NCBI GenBank assembly: GCA_964455285.1
Contig: CAYVVG010000007.1
Location: 26,687 to 90,686, forward strand
Direction: 5' to 3'
Source: CAIVAT01 sp964455285
GTDB lineage: Bacteria; Bacteroidota; Bacteroidia; Bacteroidales; FEN-979
DNA: 64,000 bases
Shown here: piece after piece, positions 8,631-16,843 of the stretch
Layout of the letters: each line of letters starts with the position of its first letter
How positions within the stretch are numbered: position 1 is the stretch's first letter
Notes under the pieces: model-generated
Databases searched by the model: none
What the model saw: only the letters and a program-made list of their open reading frames with translations
What the model was told of the DNA's origin: nothing
Program-made: the position numbers and the translations under genes

Positions 8631-8766
8631 AGCCAGGTGCCCAATGCCAAGTGCCAAGTGCCAGGTGCCAGGTGCCAAGAGCCAAGAGCCAAGAGCCAGG
8701 TGCCAAGTGCCAGGTGCCAGGTCAGCCGCGAAGCGTTCTGTCACCCGTCACCTGTCACGCGTCACC
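8631..8766 (+). repeat. TGCCARG heptads followed by CGTCACY heptads (families b and c)
   Basis: From about 8631 to 8724 roughly a dozen 7-nt units of form TGCCARG (some AGCCARG) run in tandem. They are followed at 8739-8766 by CGTCACY units. The array lies in the 397-base gap between the lipoprotein gene and the 1329-residue T9SS gene. The open reading frame through it is a by-product of the repeat and not part of the downstream protein. Apart from these arrays and the divergent regulatory site nothing else was seen in 8430-8826. Confidence 0.85.
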
Positions 8767-8826
8767 AAAAGTTATCAACACCCCTGTCACCTTTTCCCCT
8801 TTCGCCGATTAAGCGGGAAAAAACCC

Positions 8827-11800
8827 ATGAAAACACTTTTCCTCTTTATCCCGGCCATCGCCGCATGCGTTGCCGTCCGGGGCCAGGTCGCCGCGTGGGA
8901 CGTGTACGGGCTTTCATTTCCCGTGACGGCGCCGGCCACCACGTGGAATCCCGGGCTGATCTCCGCCGGCGGGTCCTCCGACCTCACCCGCGGGCCCGGC
9001 GCCCCGGCCTCGGGCGGGGTGAACTCCTTCCGCACGCTGGGGTTCCAGAACAACGGGATCTCGACATCGGCCAACGACTATTTCCAGGTCACCCTGCAGC
9101 CCCTGCCGGGCTACCGGCTGGCGCTCGCCACGATCGACGCCCGCCTTAACGGCACTTCCACCTTCTTCGCCAGTCCGGGCGTCACCTCGCAATTCGCCTA
9201 CAGCCTCGACGGCGTTTCTTTTACCCTGATCGGGAGCCCGGTGCAGACGACCTCGCTCACCCTTCCGCAGATCGACCTTTCGGGCATCACGGACCTTCAG
9301 AACATCTACAACGGCACCACCGTGACGCTGCGGTATTACGCCAGCGGCCAGACCGCCACGGGAGGCTGGGGCTTCTATTCCGGATCGGCAGGCATCAACG
9401 GGCTGGCCATCGGCGGAACGGTCGAAGCAGCTGCGATTACTGCGCCGACCCAACAGGCCACGACGATCGTGTTCTCCAACGTCCAGCAAACCTCCATGAC
9501 GGTCGCCTGGACGCCGGGCAACGGGGAGAAGCGGGTGGTCAAGATCAACACGGCCGACAGTTTCACACCGCCCGCCGACGGCACCGACCCCCCGGCCAAC
9601 CCCGTATACATCGGTACGGGCGAGCAGGTGATCTACAACTATTCCGGGGCCTCGGTGCCGTCGGTCACCGGGCTCACAGCCGGTACGACCTACTGGTTCC
9701 GTGCCTACGAGTACAACGGCTCCGGCACGCTGACCCTGTACAACACCTCGTCCGCCTCAGGAAACCCCTCAGCGCAGGCCGCTTCCGCCACCCTGCTGCC
9801 CCCGGCGATCGGCGCTCCTTCGCTCACTCAGCTGACTCCAACCTCGGCCCGGCTCGGCGGATGCATCACCTCCGGCGGGGGGAGTCCGCTGCTGGAAAGG
9901 GGTACCGTGTGGAGCCTTGCCACGCCGGTGACCCTGGCCGATCACCCCATGGCGGAAGGTGGAACCGACACCGGCGCATTCAGCCACCTGCGCGACACCC
10001 TGCCGGCCGCGTCGCTGATCCGGTTCCGGGCATATGCACGCAATCCGGTCGGAGCCTCCCTGACCAGCGAACGCTCCTTTTACACGCCAGCCTTCGAGCC
10101 GCCCGCCCAGGTGACCGGGTTCGATGCCGTGGCGGCGGGCACCACCGGCATCGAACTTTCCTGGATTCCGGCCGCCGCGGGGGCCGACGGCTACCTGATC
10201 CTCATGAAGACCGGCACTTTCGCCAGTTCCGGGATCCCCTCCGACACCATCGCCTACCTTCCCGGTTCCCCCCTCGGCGACGGGACCGTGGCTGCCGTTG
10301 TCACCCCCGGAAACGCGTCCTTCGCCTCAATTGCAGGTCTTTCTCCGGGAACCGAGTACACCTTCACGATCTTTCCTTATGCATGGGACGGCATTCATCC
10401 GCAAACGATGAATTACCTGACCCAGCCCCCGGTGCCTTCAGCGATGGCCGCCACCAACATCCCTTCGGTGATGATCTACCACTGGACCGGGGCGACGGGC
10501 ACCTCCTGGACCGCCGCCTCCAACTGGAGCCCGGCACGCAACGTTCCCGCCCCGAATGATAGGCTGATTTTCGACATCGGCGGCGCCTGGACCCTCTCCG
10601 ACATCCCCGTCCAGACCCTCGGGCAGATGAAGATACAATCCAACACCTCGGTCACCCTGCCGGGCACGGCCACGCTTACCCTGGCAGGCGACACGGGCGA
10701 CGACCTCGTGGTGGAGGCGGGTTGCCAGCTGAATGCTTCGGGTTCCGGGGCGATCGCCATTTCACTCTCCCCGGGAGCATCGGGCGCGATCGGCGGTGCC
10801 ATGACCTTTTCGGGCGGAGGACACCGGCTGCTGGCAGCCTCGGCCGGGGGGATCCGTTTTTTACAGGGAAGCCAGTTCAAGGCGGCTGCCGGTTTCTCGG
10901 GCAACCCGTTCGGCACCTCCAGCCTGAATTCTGTCGTGTTCGATCCAGGCTCGGTTTACCTGAGCCTTGCCGGAGGCAATCCCTTCGGGGCCACGGCTCC
11001 TGCCTCGGTGGTGGTCTTTCAGCCGGGAAGCCTCTTCCGGATCGACGCCTACGTGGTTCCCTCGTTTGGCGGAAGGACGTACGGCGATTTCGAGATGAAC
11101 TATGCCGGGCTGATCACCGCCACAGGTTCGGCGGCGGTGTCGATCGGGAACTTCACCGCCACGCAGGGGAATTTCTATTTCAACGTCACCGGCAACCCTG
11201 GCCATACCATCCGCGGGAATATCCAGGTGGGACACCTGGGGACCCTTTTCTTCTCCCCGTCATCACCCGGGACGGTCAAGTTCAACGGCACATCCGCCCA
11301 GACGATCTCCGGTGCCGGCTCCCTCATGGCGGGGGTCCATTCCACCCTCCTCGTATCCAACCCGGCCGGCGTCACCCTGAACATGCAGGCGCAGCTCCAG
11401 AACCTCACCATCCAGGCGGGTGCCCGGTTTACCGTTGCTCCGGCGGCAAGGCTCACCGTTTCGGGCGACCTGGTCAACGGGGCTGCCGCCACCGGACTGG
11501 TGGTCGAACCTGACGGATCGCTGATCCACAGCACCCCGGGAGTGGAAGGAACGGTGAAACGCACCATCGGGGCGGCCGACTGGGGCGACTGGCAGGACGG
11601 CTGGCATTTTCTCGCTTCGCCGGTATCGGGACAGCCTTTCGATACCAGCGGGGGATTTATCGCCACCGGGGCAGGGAACGACTATGATCTGTACACCTGG
11701 TCGGAGCAGGACCAGTTGTGGGTCAACCACAAGAATACAGGCGCCCCCCCGCTTTTCACGACCGTTAACGGCAGCGACCTTTTTGAAACCGGCCGGGGGT

Positions 11801-12816
11801 ATCTGGCTGCCTACCAGCAGGCCGGGGTGAAGGTCTTCAGGGGATTGCTGCATGCGGAAGATGTGGCCATCGGTGGGCTGACCCGGACCGGGGTCCCGGC
11901 CGACTACCGGGGCTGGCACCTGCTGGGTAATCCCTTCCCCTGTGCCCTTGCATGGTACACGGGGTGGGAGGTGGTGAACCTGGGAGGGGTGGCCCAGGTA
12001 TGGAACGAAGCGGGCCGCAGTTACACCCCCCGGAATCCCGGCGAGGTCATCCCGGCATGCAACGGGTTTATGGCCGAGGTGACCGGCGGGACCGGCTCGC
12101 TGGTCATCCCGGCTGCCGCAAGGATCTTCGACACCACGAGATGGTTCAAAGCGGAAAAGGTGCCGGTGTTGAAACTGCTTGCGCGGAGTCTCGACGAACC
12201 GTCGTTCCAGGAGTGCCAGTTGCGATTCGATCCGGGATCCGATTCCGGCTATGATCCCTATTCCGACGGAAGGTTCCTGCCAGGTTATGCCCCGAAGCTC
12301 TACACGGAGGAAGAGGGTACAGCCCTGGCCGTGAACACCCGTCCCTTTCCCGAAGAGGATGTCGGGATCCCGCTCCATTTCGAGAAGAACAGGGGGTCCC
12401 GGTTCCGGATCGAGGCGACCTGGACGGGAAAGGCACCGGGGCAGGTGTTCCTCTCCGACCGGGTGACCGGACAGGAGCATGACCTGACGGTGGATCCGGA
12501 ATATGCCTTTACGTCGGGCGACGGGGAGGAACCCGGCCGGTTTCTTCTCTCGTTCCGGGGCGGGGATTTGCCCGGGCCGGTGGATCCGGGTCACCGGGTA
12601 ACGGTCACCGGCCGGACGATCGTGGCGACGGTGACCGACGACACCCGGGCGGAGGTCTTCTCGCTTTCGGGAGAGCGGCTGGTTCAACGTTACATCACCG
12701 GGCCGGGGTCCGGGCGACTGATTACGGAAGCGCCGGCCGGCTGGTATTTTGTAAAACTTACCTCGGCCGGGAGGACCGGTGTCATCCGGGTGCTGGTTGC
12801 GGGGTCACATCTTTAA
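8827..12816 (+). CDS. Large T9SS cargo with fibronectin III-like and beta-helical regions
   Basis: 1329 residues from ATG 8827, where a signal peptide begins (MKTLFLFIPAIAACVAVRGQ); the frame is open further upstream only because of heptad repeats. Residues about 20-200 form a beta-rich domain, 210-540 contain fibronectin III-like segments (TSMTVAWTPGNGEKRVV, GLTAGTTYWFRAYEY, GLSPGTEYTFTIFPY). About 550-890 is a repetitive beta-helix/adhesin-like region starting at YHWTGATGTSWTAASNWSP. The C-terminus resembles a divergent type A sorting domain (EVFSLSGERLVQRY, then APAGWYFVKLTSAGRTGVIRVLV). The expected location is the cell surface or medium. A PID-CTERM-like small gene follows after 11 bases, suggesting a joint transcript. 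Probable role: adhesion or surface-layer component (inference). Confidence 0.87.
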   Translation: MKTLFLFIPAIAACVAVRGQVAAWDVYGLSFPVTAPATTWNPGLISAGGSSDLTRGPGAPASGGVNSFRTLGFQNNGISTSANDYFQVTLQPLPGYRLALATIDARLNGTSTFFASPGVTSQFAYSLDGVSFTLIGSPVQTTSLTLPQIDLSGITDLQNIYNGTTVTLRYYASGQTATGGWGFYSGSAGINGLAIGGTVEAAAITAPTQQATTIVFSNVQQTSMTVAWTPGNGEKRVVKINTADSFTPPADGTDPPANPVYIGTGEQVIYNYSGASVPSVTGLTAGTTYWFRAYEYNGSGTLTLYNTSSASGNPSAQAASATLLPPAIGAPSLTQLTPTSARLGGCITSGGGSPLLERGTVWSLATPVTLADHPMAEGGTDTGAFSHLRDTLPAASLIRFRAYARNPVGASLTSERSFYTPAFEPPAQVTGFDAVAAGTTGIELSWIPAAAGADGYLILMKTGTFASSGIPSDTIAYLPGSPLGDGTVAAVVTPGNASFASIAGLSPGTEYTFTIFPYAWDGIHPQTMNYLTQPPVPSAMAATNIPSVMIYHWTGATGTSWTAASNWSPARNVPAPNDRLIFDIGGAWTLSDIPVQTLGQMKIQSNTSVTLPGTATLTLAGDTGDDLVVEAGCQLNASGSGAIAISLSPGASGAIGGAMTFSGGGHRLLAASAGGIRFLQGSQFKAAAGFSGNPFGTSSLNSVVFDPGSVYLSLAGGNPFGATAPASVVVFQPGSLFRIDAYVVPSFGGRTYGDFEMNYAGLITATGSAAVSIGNFTATQGNFYFNVTGNPGHTIRGNIQVGHLGTLFFSPSSPGTVKFNGTSAQTISGAGSLMAGVHSTLLVSNPAGVTLNMQAQLQNLTIQAGARFTVAPAARLTVSGDLVNGAAATGLVVEPDGSLIHSTPGVEGTVKRTIGAADWGDWQDGWHFLASPVSGQPFDTSGGFIATGAGNDYDLYTWSEQDQLWVNHKNTGAPPLFTTVNGSDLFETGRGYLAAYQQAGVKVFRGLLHAEDVAIGGLTRTGVPADYRGWHLLGNPFPCALAWYTGWEVVNLGGVAQVWNEAGRSYTPRNPGEVIPACNGFMAEVTGGTGSLVIPAAARIFDTTRWFKAEKVPVLKLLARSLDEPSFQECQLRFDPGSDSGYDPYSDGRFLPGYAPKLYTEEEGTALAVNTRPFPEEDVGIPLHFEKNRGSRFRIEATWTGKAPGQVFLSDRVTGQEHDLTVDPEYAFTSGDGEEPGRFLLSFRGGDLPGPVDPGHRVTVTGRTIVATVTDDTRAEVFSLSGERLVQRYITGPGSGRLITEAPAGWYFVKLTSAGRTGVIRVLVAGSHL

Positions 12817-12827
12817 AAAGAATCAGG

Positions 12828-13061
12828 ATGAAAACTAGAAAGATCGTTTTGGGAATAGTGGTACTTCTTTTGGCCGGAACTGCGGTGCCTGCCATGGCCG
12901 ATCCTCCCTCCGAACCTCCTCCCATGCCGGGAAGTCACGGTTCGGGAGGGAATCAGGGTCCTTCCGGGGCCCCGATCGACGGCGGGTTGGGAATTCTCTT
13001 CCTGCTGGGAACGGTGTGGGCGGGAATGCAGATCAGGCAGGAGAGGAAGGAGCGACGGTAG
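12828..13061 (+). CDS. Small PID-CTERM-like sorting-tail protein
   Basis: 77 residues in three parts. The signal peptide is MKTRKIVLGIVVLLLAGTAVP, ending near AMA. A Pro/Gly/Ser-rich linker follows (about 25-47). The C-terminal tripartite tail has the motif APIDGG, a hydrophobic segment (LGILFLLGTVWAGM) and a basic end (RQERKERR). This is the layout of the PID-CTERM tail found in short Bacteroidota proteins, thought to be processed by an exosortase-like enzyme. No such enzyme is encoded in the window. It directly follows the large T9SS cargo gene. The family call rests on the PIDGG-helix-basic pattern and is moderately sure; the function is unknown. Confidence 0.72.
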   Translation: MKTRKIVLGIVVLLLAGTAVPAMADPPSEPPPMPGSHGSGGNQGPSGAPIDGGLGILFLLGTVWAGMQIRQERKERR

Positions 13062-13086
13062 GGAGTACGGGATGTATCCGATTGAT

Positions 13087-13094
13087 TATCTTTG
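13087..13094 (+). promoter_or_regulatory. -7 promoter element for the endonuclease gene
   Basis: TATCTTTG, a perfect TAnnTTTG, lies 40 bases before the TTG start at 13135. Confidence 0.55.
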
Positions 13095-13134
13095 CAGGGA
13101 ATTTCGAAGATGATCCACCGATAAACCCGATACT

Positions 13135-15051
13135 TTGCCCGAACTGAACCGGCATTCCCGTAAAATTTTCCTGCTGTTAGCGGTTCTCTTATTCCCGGCA
13201 GGCCGTATCCTGGCCGTCATTCCCCCGGGGTATTATAACAATGCGGCCGGGAAGACCGGGGAGGCACTCCAGGTAGCCCTTTACGACATCATCAAGGGGC
13301 ACACGGTGATCAGTTATACGCCGGGTGTATGGAATGCATTTTATTCGACCGATAAAAAAGCCAACGGCAAGGTGTGGGACATGTACACCGACATTCCCGG
13401 GGGCACCCCGGTGTACGAATATGATTTCGGTTCCGATCAATGCGGATCGGGCGGGGGAGGCACCGAGGGGGATTGCTACAGCCGGGAACACTCCTTCCCC
13501 AAGAGCTGGTTCAACGACGACCCGCCGATGAACACCGATCTTCATCATATTTTCCCGACCGACCAGTACGTGAACAACATGCACAGCAACTATCCCTTTG
13601 CCGAGGTGGCGACGGCCACCGCCACCTCTTCCAACGGCAGCAAGAAGGGAACCTGTGCCACCCCGGGTTACTCGGGTGTCGTCTTCGAGCCGATCGACGA
13701 ATACAAGGGCGATTTCTCCCGGGCTTACTTTTACATGGCCACCCGGTACGAGAATGTCATCGCCACCTGGTACGCCTACGATCCGATCGCCAATGCCGTG
13801 CTCGACGGAACCTCTTACCCTGCGTTTGAGACCTGGTACAGGGACCTTCTTCTGTCCTGGCATCAGCAGGACCCCGTATCGGCCAAGGAGATCGCACGCA
13901 ACGACTCCATCTGGGAGATCCAGGGGAACCGGAATCCCTTCATCGATCACCCCGAATATGTGGCGGCGGTGTGGATGCCGTCGGGAACCTTACCCGAACC
14001 GTCGAACCATGTCACCGGATTTGCAGCCGCTCCCGGAACTCCTCCCTACAGCGCCATCAATCTGACCTGGACGGATGCCACCGGAACCGTCGTTCCGGGA
14101 GGATACCTGGTGCGGGGCAGTGCGGTGGGATATTCTTCGATCGTACCCCCGGTCGACGGCATGCCGGTCTCCAACGGCGCATTGGATAAAAATGTGGGGG
14201 TGGGGGTCCAGGAATGCGCATTTACCGGATTGCTTGCTGATACGACCTACTATTTCAAGATATTTCCTTACACCAATGCCGGGACCGCGATCGATTACAA
14301 GACCGACGGTATTGTTCCGGCCGCCAGCCAGGCAACCAGCAGCGGGACCAGCGTGCTGCAGCCCAACGATATCGCCATTATCGAAGTGGCTTCGCTGACC
14401 ACCGACAAGCTGTCGTTCGTAGTGCTGAACCAGTTGAATGCCGGCACGCAGATCCATTTTACCGACAACGGGTACACAAGCTCTACCGCCGTTTACACCA
14501 ACGAAGGTTCCATCAGCTGGACCGCGCCTGCGGTGATCACGCCAGGAACGGTAATATCGTGGTATTACGGGATGAATGTCACAGGAACAGGATGGAGCAC
14601 GGGTACTCCGGGTTCGTTCGCCTTAAGTACCAGCGGCGACCAGGTTTTTGCCTACCAGGGAACCTGGGGATCCGGCCACACCGTGATCTGCGGCGTGAAT
14701 TTCGGAAACACGGGGTGGATCACTTCCGGTACCACCAACTCCAACACCTCCTATTTCCCGGCTGCCCTCACCGGCGAAGTCAATGCGCTTACCTTTCCGG
14801 AAAAGAACGGGTATTATAACCTGATCAGCACGGCCACCCCCGGGGCGCTCGGCAGCCTGGCCGCCAACTCCCTCAACTGGACCCGGAGTGCCCTGACACT
14901 GGCTACCCCGGCCTGGGCGTTCAGCGTGGGCATCGTCACCCATATCGACCTGGATGCAACGGTCTTCAATATGGAGGTGGGAACCGAAGAGATCCTTGCT
15001 GTTGACGAAGGAGTTTCATTTACGGTAACGGGGGATCTGACGATCCACTAA
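13135..15051 (+). CDS. Secreted endonuclease I with fibronectin III and lamin-tail-like domains
   Basis: 638 residues. TTG 13135 is taken as start because an in-frame stop lies at 13111 and no ATG intervenes; residues 10-27 form a signal peptide (IFLLLAVLLFPAGRILA). Residues 30-285 match the endonuclease I (EndA/NucM) family: CYSREHSFPKSWF with His119 as the probable general base, and DLHHIFPTD with His137/138. These are non-specific DNases that degrade extracellular DNA, with a Mg-bound beta-beta-alpha-metal fold. A fibronectin III-like module (about 285-400) and a lamin-tail-like domain (about 405-615, starting NDIAIIEVASLTTDKLSFVVLNQ) follow. The protein ends at VSFTVTGDLTIH without a T9SS sorting domain, which relatives of this architecture usually carry. 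The stop overlaps the convergent receiver gene. Confidence 0.88.
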   Translation: MPELNRHSRKIFLLLAVLLFPAGRILAVIPPGYYNNAAGKTGEALQVALYDIIKGHTVISYTPGVWNAFYSTDKKANGKVWDMYTDIPGGTPVYEYDFGSDQCGSGGGGTEGDCYSREHSFPKSWFNDDPPMNTDLHHIFPTDQYVNNMHSNYPFAEVATATATSSNGSKKGTCATPGYSGVVFEPIDEYKGDFSRAYFYMATRYENVIATWYAYDPIANAVLDGTSYPAFETWYRDLLLSWHQQDPVSAKEIARNDSIWEIQGNRNPFIDHPEYVAAVWMPSGTLPEPSNHVTGFAAAPGTPPYSAINLTWTDATGTVVPGGYLVRGSAVGYSSIVPPVDGMPVSNGALDKNVGVGVQECAFTGLLADTTYYFKIFPYTNAGTAIDYKTDGIVPAASQATSSGTSVLQPNDIAIIEVASLTTDKLSFVVLNQLNAGTQIHFTDNGYTSSTAVYTNEGSISWTAPAVITPGTVISWYYGMNVTGTGWSTGTPGSFALSTSGDQVFAYQGTWGSGHTVICGVNFGNTGWITSGTTNSNTSYFPAALTGEVNALTFPEKNGYYNLISTATPGALGSLAANSLNWTRSALTLATPAWAFSVGIVTHIDLDATVFNMEVGTEEILAVDEGVSFTVTGDLTIH

Positions 15052-15503
15052 GCCGTACGGGAGAGCTGCCCTCTTTTTTCGAGTTCCAGCAGGCAGTTGT
15101 TCAGCTCATCTTCAATTTTTTTCCGGTTGATGGCCAGCCGGATGCTGACCAGCGCCTGGTGAATGTCGAAAGGCTTGATCAGGAATGCGTGGGGGTTGGT
15201 CTCAAAAGCCTCCTCAAAGACATCGAGCTGGCTCATGCCCGTCAGGAATACCAGGGTAAAATTGAAATCCTGCCGGAGGATCCGGGCGGCTTCGATCCCG
15301 TTCATTTTACCGGCCAGGGAGATATCCATCAGGATGATCTGAGGGAGATCTTCGGGACGCCCGATCGACCGGATGAATTCGATGCCCTCTTCCGCTTTCC
15401 GGAACAACGCGATCACTTCATAGCCGTGTTTCTGGATCTGCTGTTTCAGGTCGGTGGCGAGGAGGAATTCATCCTCGAAAATGATGATCTTCTGCGAAAC
15501 CAT
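15048..15503 (-). CDS. Single-domain response regulator
   Basis: 151 residues, receiver domain only, followed by a 25-residue helical tail. Phosphorylation residues are intact: acidic pair Glu10-Asp11, phosphoacceptor Asp60 in ILMDISLAG, Thr88 in FLTGMS and Lys110 in FLIKPF. Without an output domain it may pass phosphate onward or bind a partner. Similar receivers in Bacteroidota work with HisKA_2-type kinases that have the HHRVKNN motif, such as the one at 49369; that pairing is only a possibility. A TATATTTG promoter lies 16 bases upstream of its ATG. The last four bases overlap the end of the convergent endonuclease gene. Confidence 0.88.
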   Translation of the reverse strand: MVSQKIIIFEDEFLLATDLKQQIQKHGYEVIALFRKAEEGIEFIRSIGRPEDLPQIILMDISLAGKMNGIEAARILRQDFNFTLVFLTGMSQLDVFEEAFETNPHAFLIKPFDIHQALVSIRLAINRKKIEDELNNCLLELEKRGQLSRTA

Positions 15504-15518
15504 ACAACACCTTTACGG

Positions 15519-15526
15519 CAAATATA
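15519..15526 (-). promoter_or_regulatory. -7 promoter element for the receiver-only regulator
   Basis: The minus strand reads TATATTTG, a perfect TAnnTTTG, 15 bases before the start codon at 15503. Confidence 0.6.
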
Positions 15527-15575
15527 CGAAGAAATAATGCATAGTCAAGCAGAACGATCCTCTTCCTTTCCCGGT

Positions 15576-16373
15576 TCACCCTATTTCCTTCCCTGCATTC
15601 CTGCACAGGAACCAGATACGAGCGGCTTTGGCCAGAAGGTCGAGGTGATCGAAGGCCTCCGGGAGATCGTTGCCGACGGCCATGCATCCGTGCCGTTCCC
15701 AGATCACGGCCTTGCGGTTTCCGAATCCCTGCAGGGTCGCGGCTGCCAGGCTTTCGCTTCCCGGCAGGTCAAAAGGAATGAAACCGGCTCCTGCAGGAAG
15801 GAACATCCCGATCTCAGGATGCATCTTTTCCAGCATTTCGTTGATCGCGCTCTCCGACCGGAACTCCGGCAGGTGGGTAAGGGCGATCAGTTCGGTGACA
15901 TGGGCGTGAAGCACCGCCTTCTCCGCGGCCCCGGTACGGATCAGCATTTGCTGGATCGCAAGGTGGGTGGCCAGTTCGGAGGTGGGCCTGATCCCGACAC
16001 CCTCCTGGTTCTCGCCGATGATGTGACAGGCGCCGCCCGATTCGCCCACATACACGAAACAGGTGAACAGGGGAGGATTCAGGGCCAGGTCCCTCATCCG
16101 CGAACCGGTTCCGCTTACCAGGAATACCTGCTTTTCCAGGCCCGGGTATTCGTGCGGGAGGGGATGGACGGGGTAATTGGAAAAACGGTCGGTTTCCTTC
16201 GCGGTAAAGCACGGAGTGACGTTCACGGAGAAATTCCCGGCATTGCGTTCCGCCCATCCGCGTTCCCACAGGTACCGGGCCGTCGAAATCATACCGGCCA
16301 CATAAGGTCGCAGCTCCTTCTTCCGAAACAGGTCGCCGGCAAGGTTGAGCAGGTTGTCGAGGTCAGGGATCAT
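15576..16373 (-). CDS. rhaD: Rhamnulose-1-phosphate aldolase
   Basis: 265 residues, close to the E. coli RhaD length (274). RhaD is a zinc-dependent class II aldolase that splits L-rhamnulose 1-phosphate into dihydroxyacetone phosphate and L-lactaldehyde in the cytoplasm. Family signatures: RGWAERNAGNFSV near 38-50 (phosphate loop), PTSELATHL with Glu133 as probable catalytic acid, the zinc ligands His156 and His158 in VLHAHVTELIALT, and His228 in ERHGCMAVG. The start overlaps the tadA stop by four bases (ATGA). No rhamnose kinase, isomerase or transporter is adjacent, although a FucP-type transporter lies at 58338. A fuculose-phosphate aldolase is an alternative but the length and motifs favour RhaD. 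Confidence 0.85.
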   Translation of the reverse strand: MIPDLDNLLNLAGDLFRKKELRPYVAGMISTARYLWERGWAERNAGNFSVNVTPCFTAKETDRFSNYPVHPLPHEYPGLEKQVFLVSGTGSRMRDLALNPPLFTCFVYVGESGGACHIIGENQEGVGIRPTSELATHLAIQQMLIRTGAAEKAVLHAHVTELIALTHLPEFRSESAINEMLEKMHPEIGMFLPAGAGFIPFDLPGSESLAAATLQGFGNRKAVIWERHGCMAVGNDLPEAFDHLDLLAKAARIWFLCRNAGKEIG

Positions 16374-16828
16374 CGTCTTTTTTCTTTAAAGAAGCCGGTC
16401 AGGATGCGGCTGCACTCCGGTGCCAGCACGCCTCCGGCAACCTGGGTTTTCGGATGCAGCACCGGATGGCCGGTAAGGGTATACCCCCTTTTCTCGTCGG
16501 AGGCACCGTAGATCAAACCTCCCAGCTGGACCCAGAAAGAGGCCCCGGCACACATGACGCACGGTTCGAGGGTGACATACAGGGTGCATTCGCTGAGGTA
16601 CTTGCCTCCCAGGAACGAGGCTGCCGCCGTGAAGGCCTGCATCTCGGCATGGGCGGTGGCGTCGTTCAGCGTTTCGGTGAGGTTGTGTGCCCGGGCAATG
16701 ATGGTGCGGTTGCACACCACCACGGCACCCACCGGGACTTCGTCGCGCTGCAGGGCCTTTTCGGCCTCTTTCAGAGCCTCGTTCATGTAGTATTCAGGGG
16801 AGAAGAGAGGATAGGAGATGACCGCCAT
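16370..16828 (-). CDS. tadA: tRNA adenosine(34) deaminase
   Basis: 152 residues. The enzyme converts adenosine 34 to inosine in tRNA-Arg(ACG). The zinc site is complete: His60-Ala-Glu62 (Glu62 is the proton shuttle) and PCVMC with Cys90 and Cys93. Length is normal for TadA. The first Met (16828) is used; an internal Met15 in EYYMNEAL is the alternative and is where many TadA proteins start. It lies 15 bases after the T9SS propeller gene and is translationally coupled to rhaD. Confidence 0.92.
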   Translation of the reverse strand: MAVISYPLFSPEYYMNEALKEAEKALQRDEVPVGAVVVCNRTIIARAHNLTETLNDATAHAEMQAFTAAASFLGGKYLSECTLYVTLEPCVMCAGASFWVQLGGLIYGASDEKRGYTLTGHPVLHPKTQVAGGVLAPECSRILTGFFKEKRR

Positions 16829-16843
16829 GCCGTATCAGTTTGA

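Noticed and set aside
8587..8826. Upstream extension of the 1329-residue T9SS protein
   Set aside because: The extension is repeat-encoded, and a perfect signal peptide starts at 8827.
15159..16511. Long rightward open frame opposite rhaD and the receiver gene
   Set aside because: Antisense to two well supported genes; composition effect.
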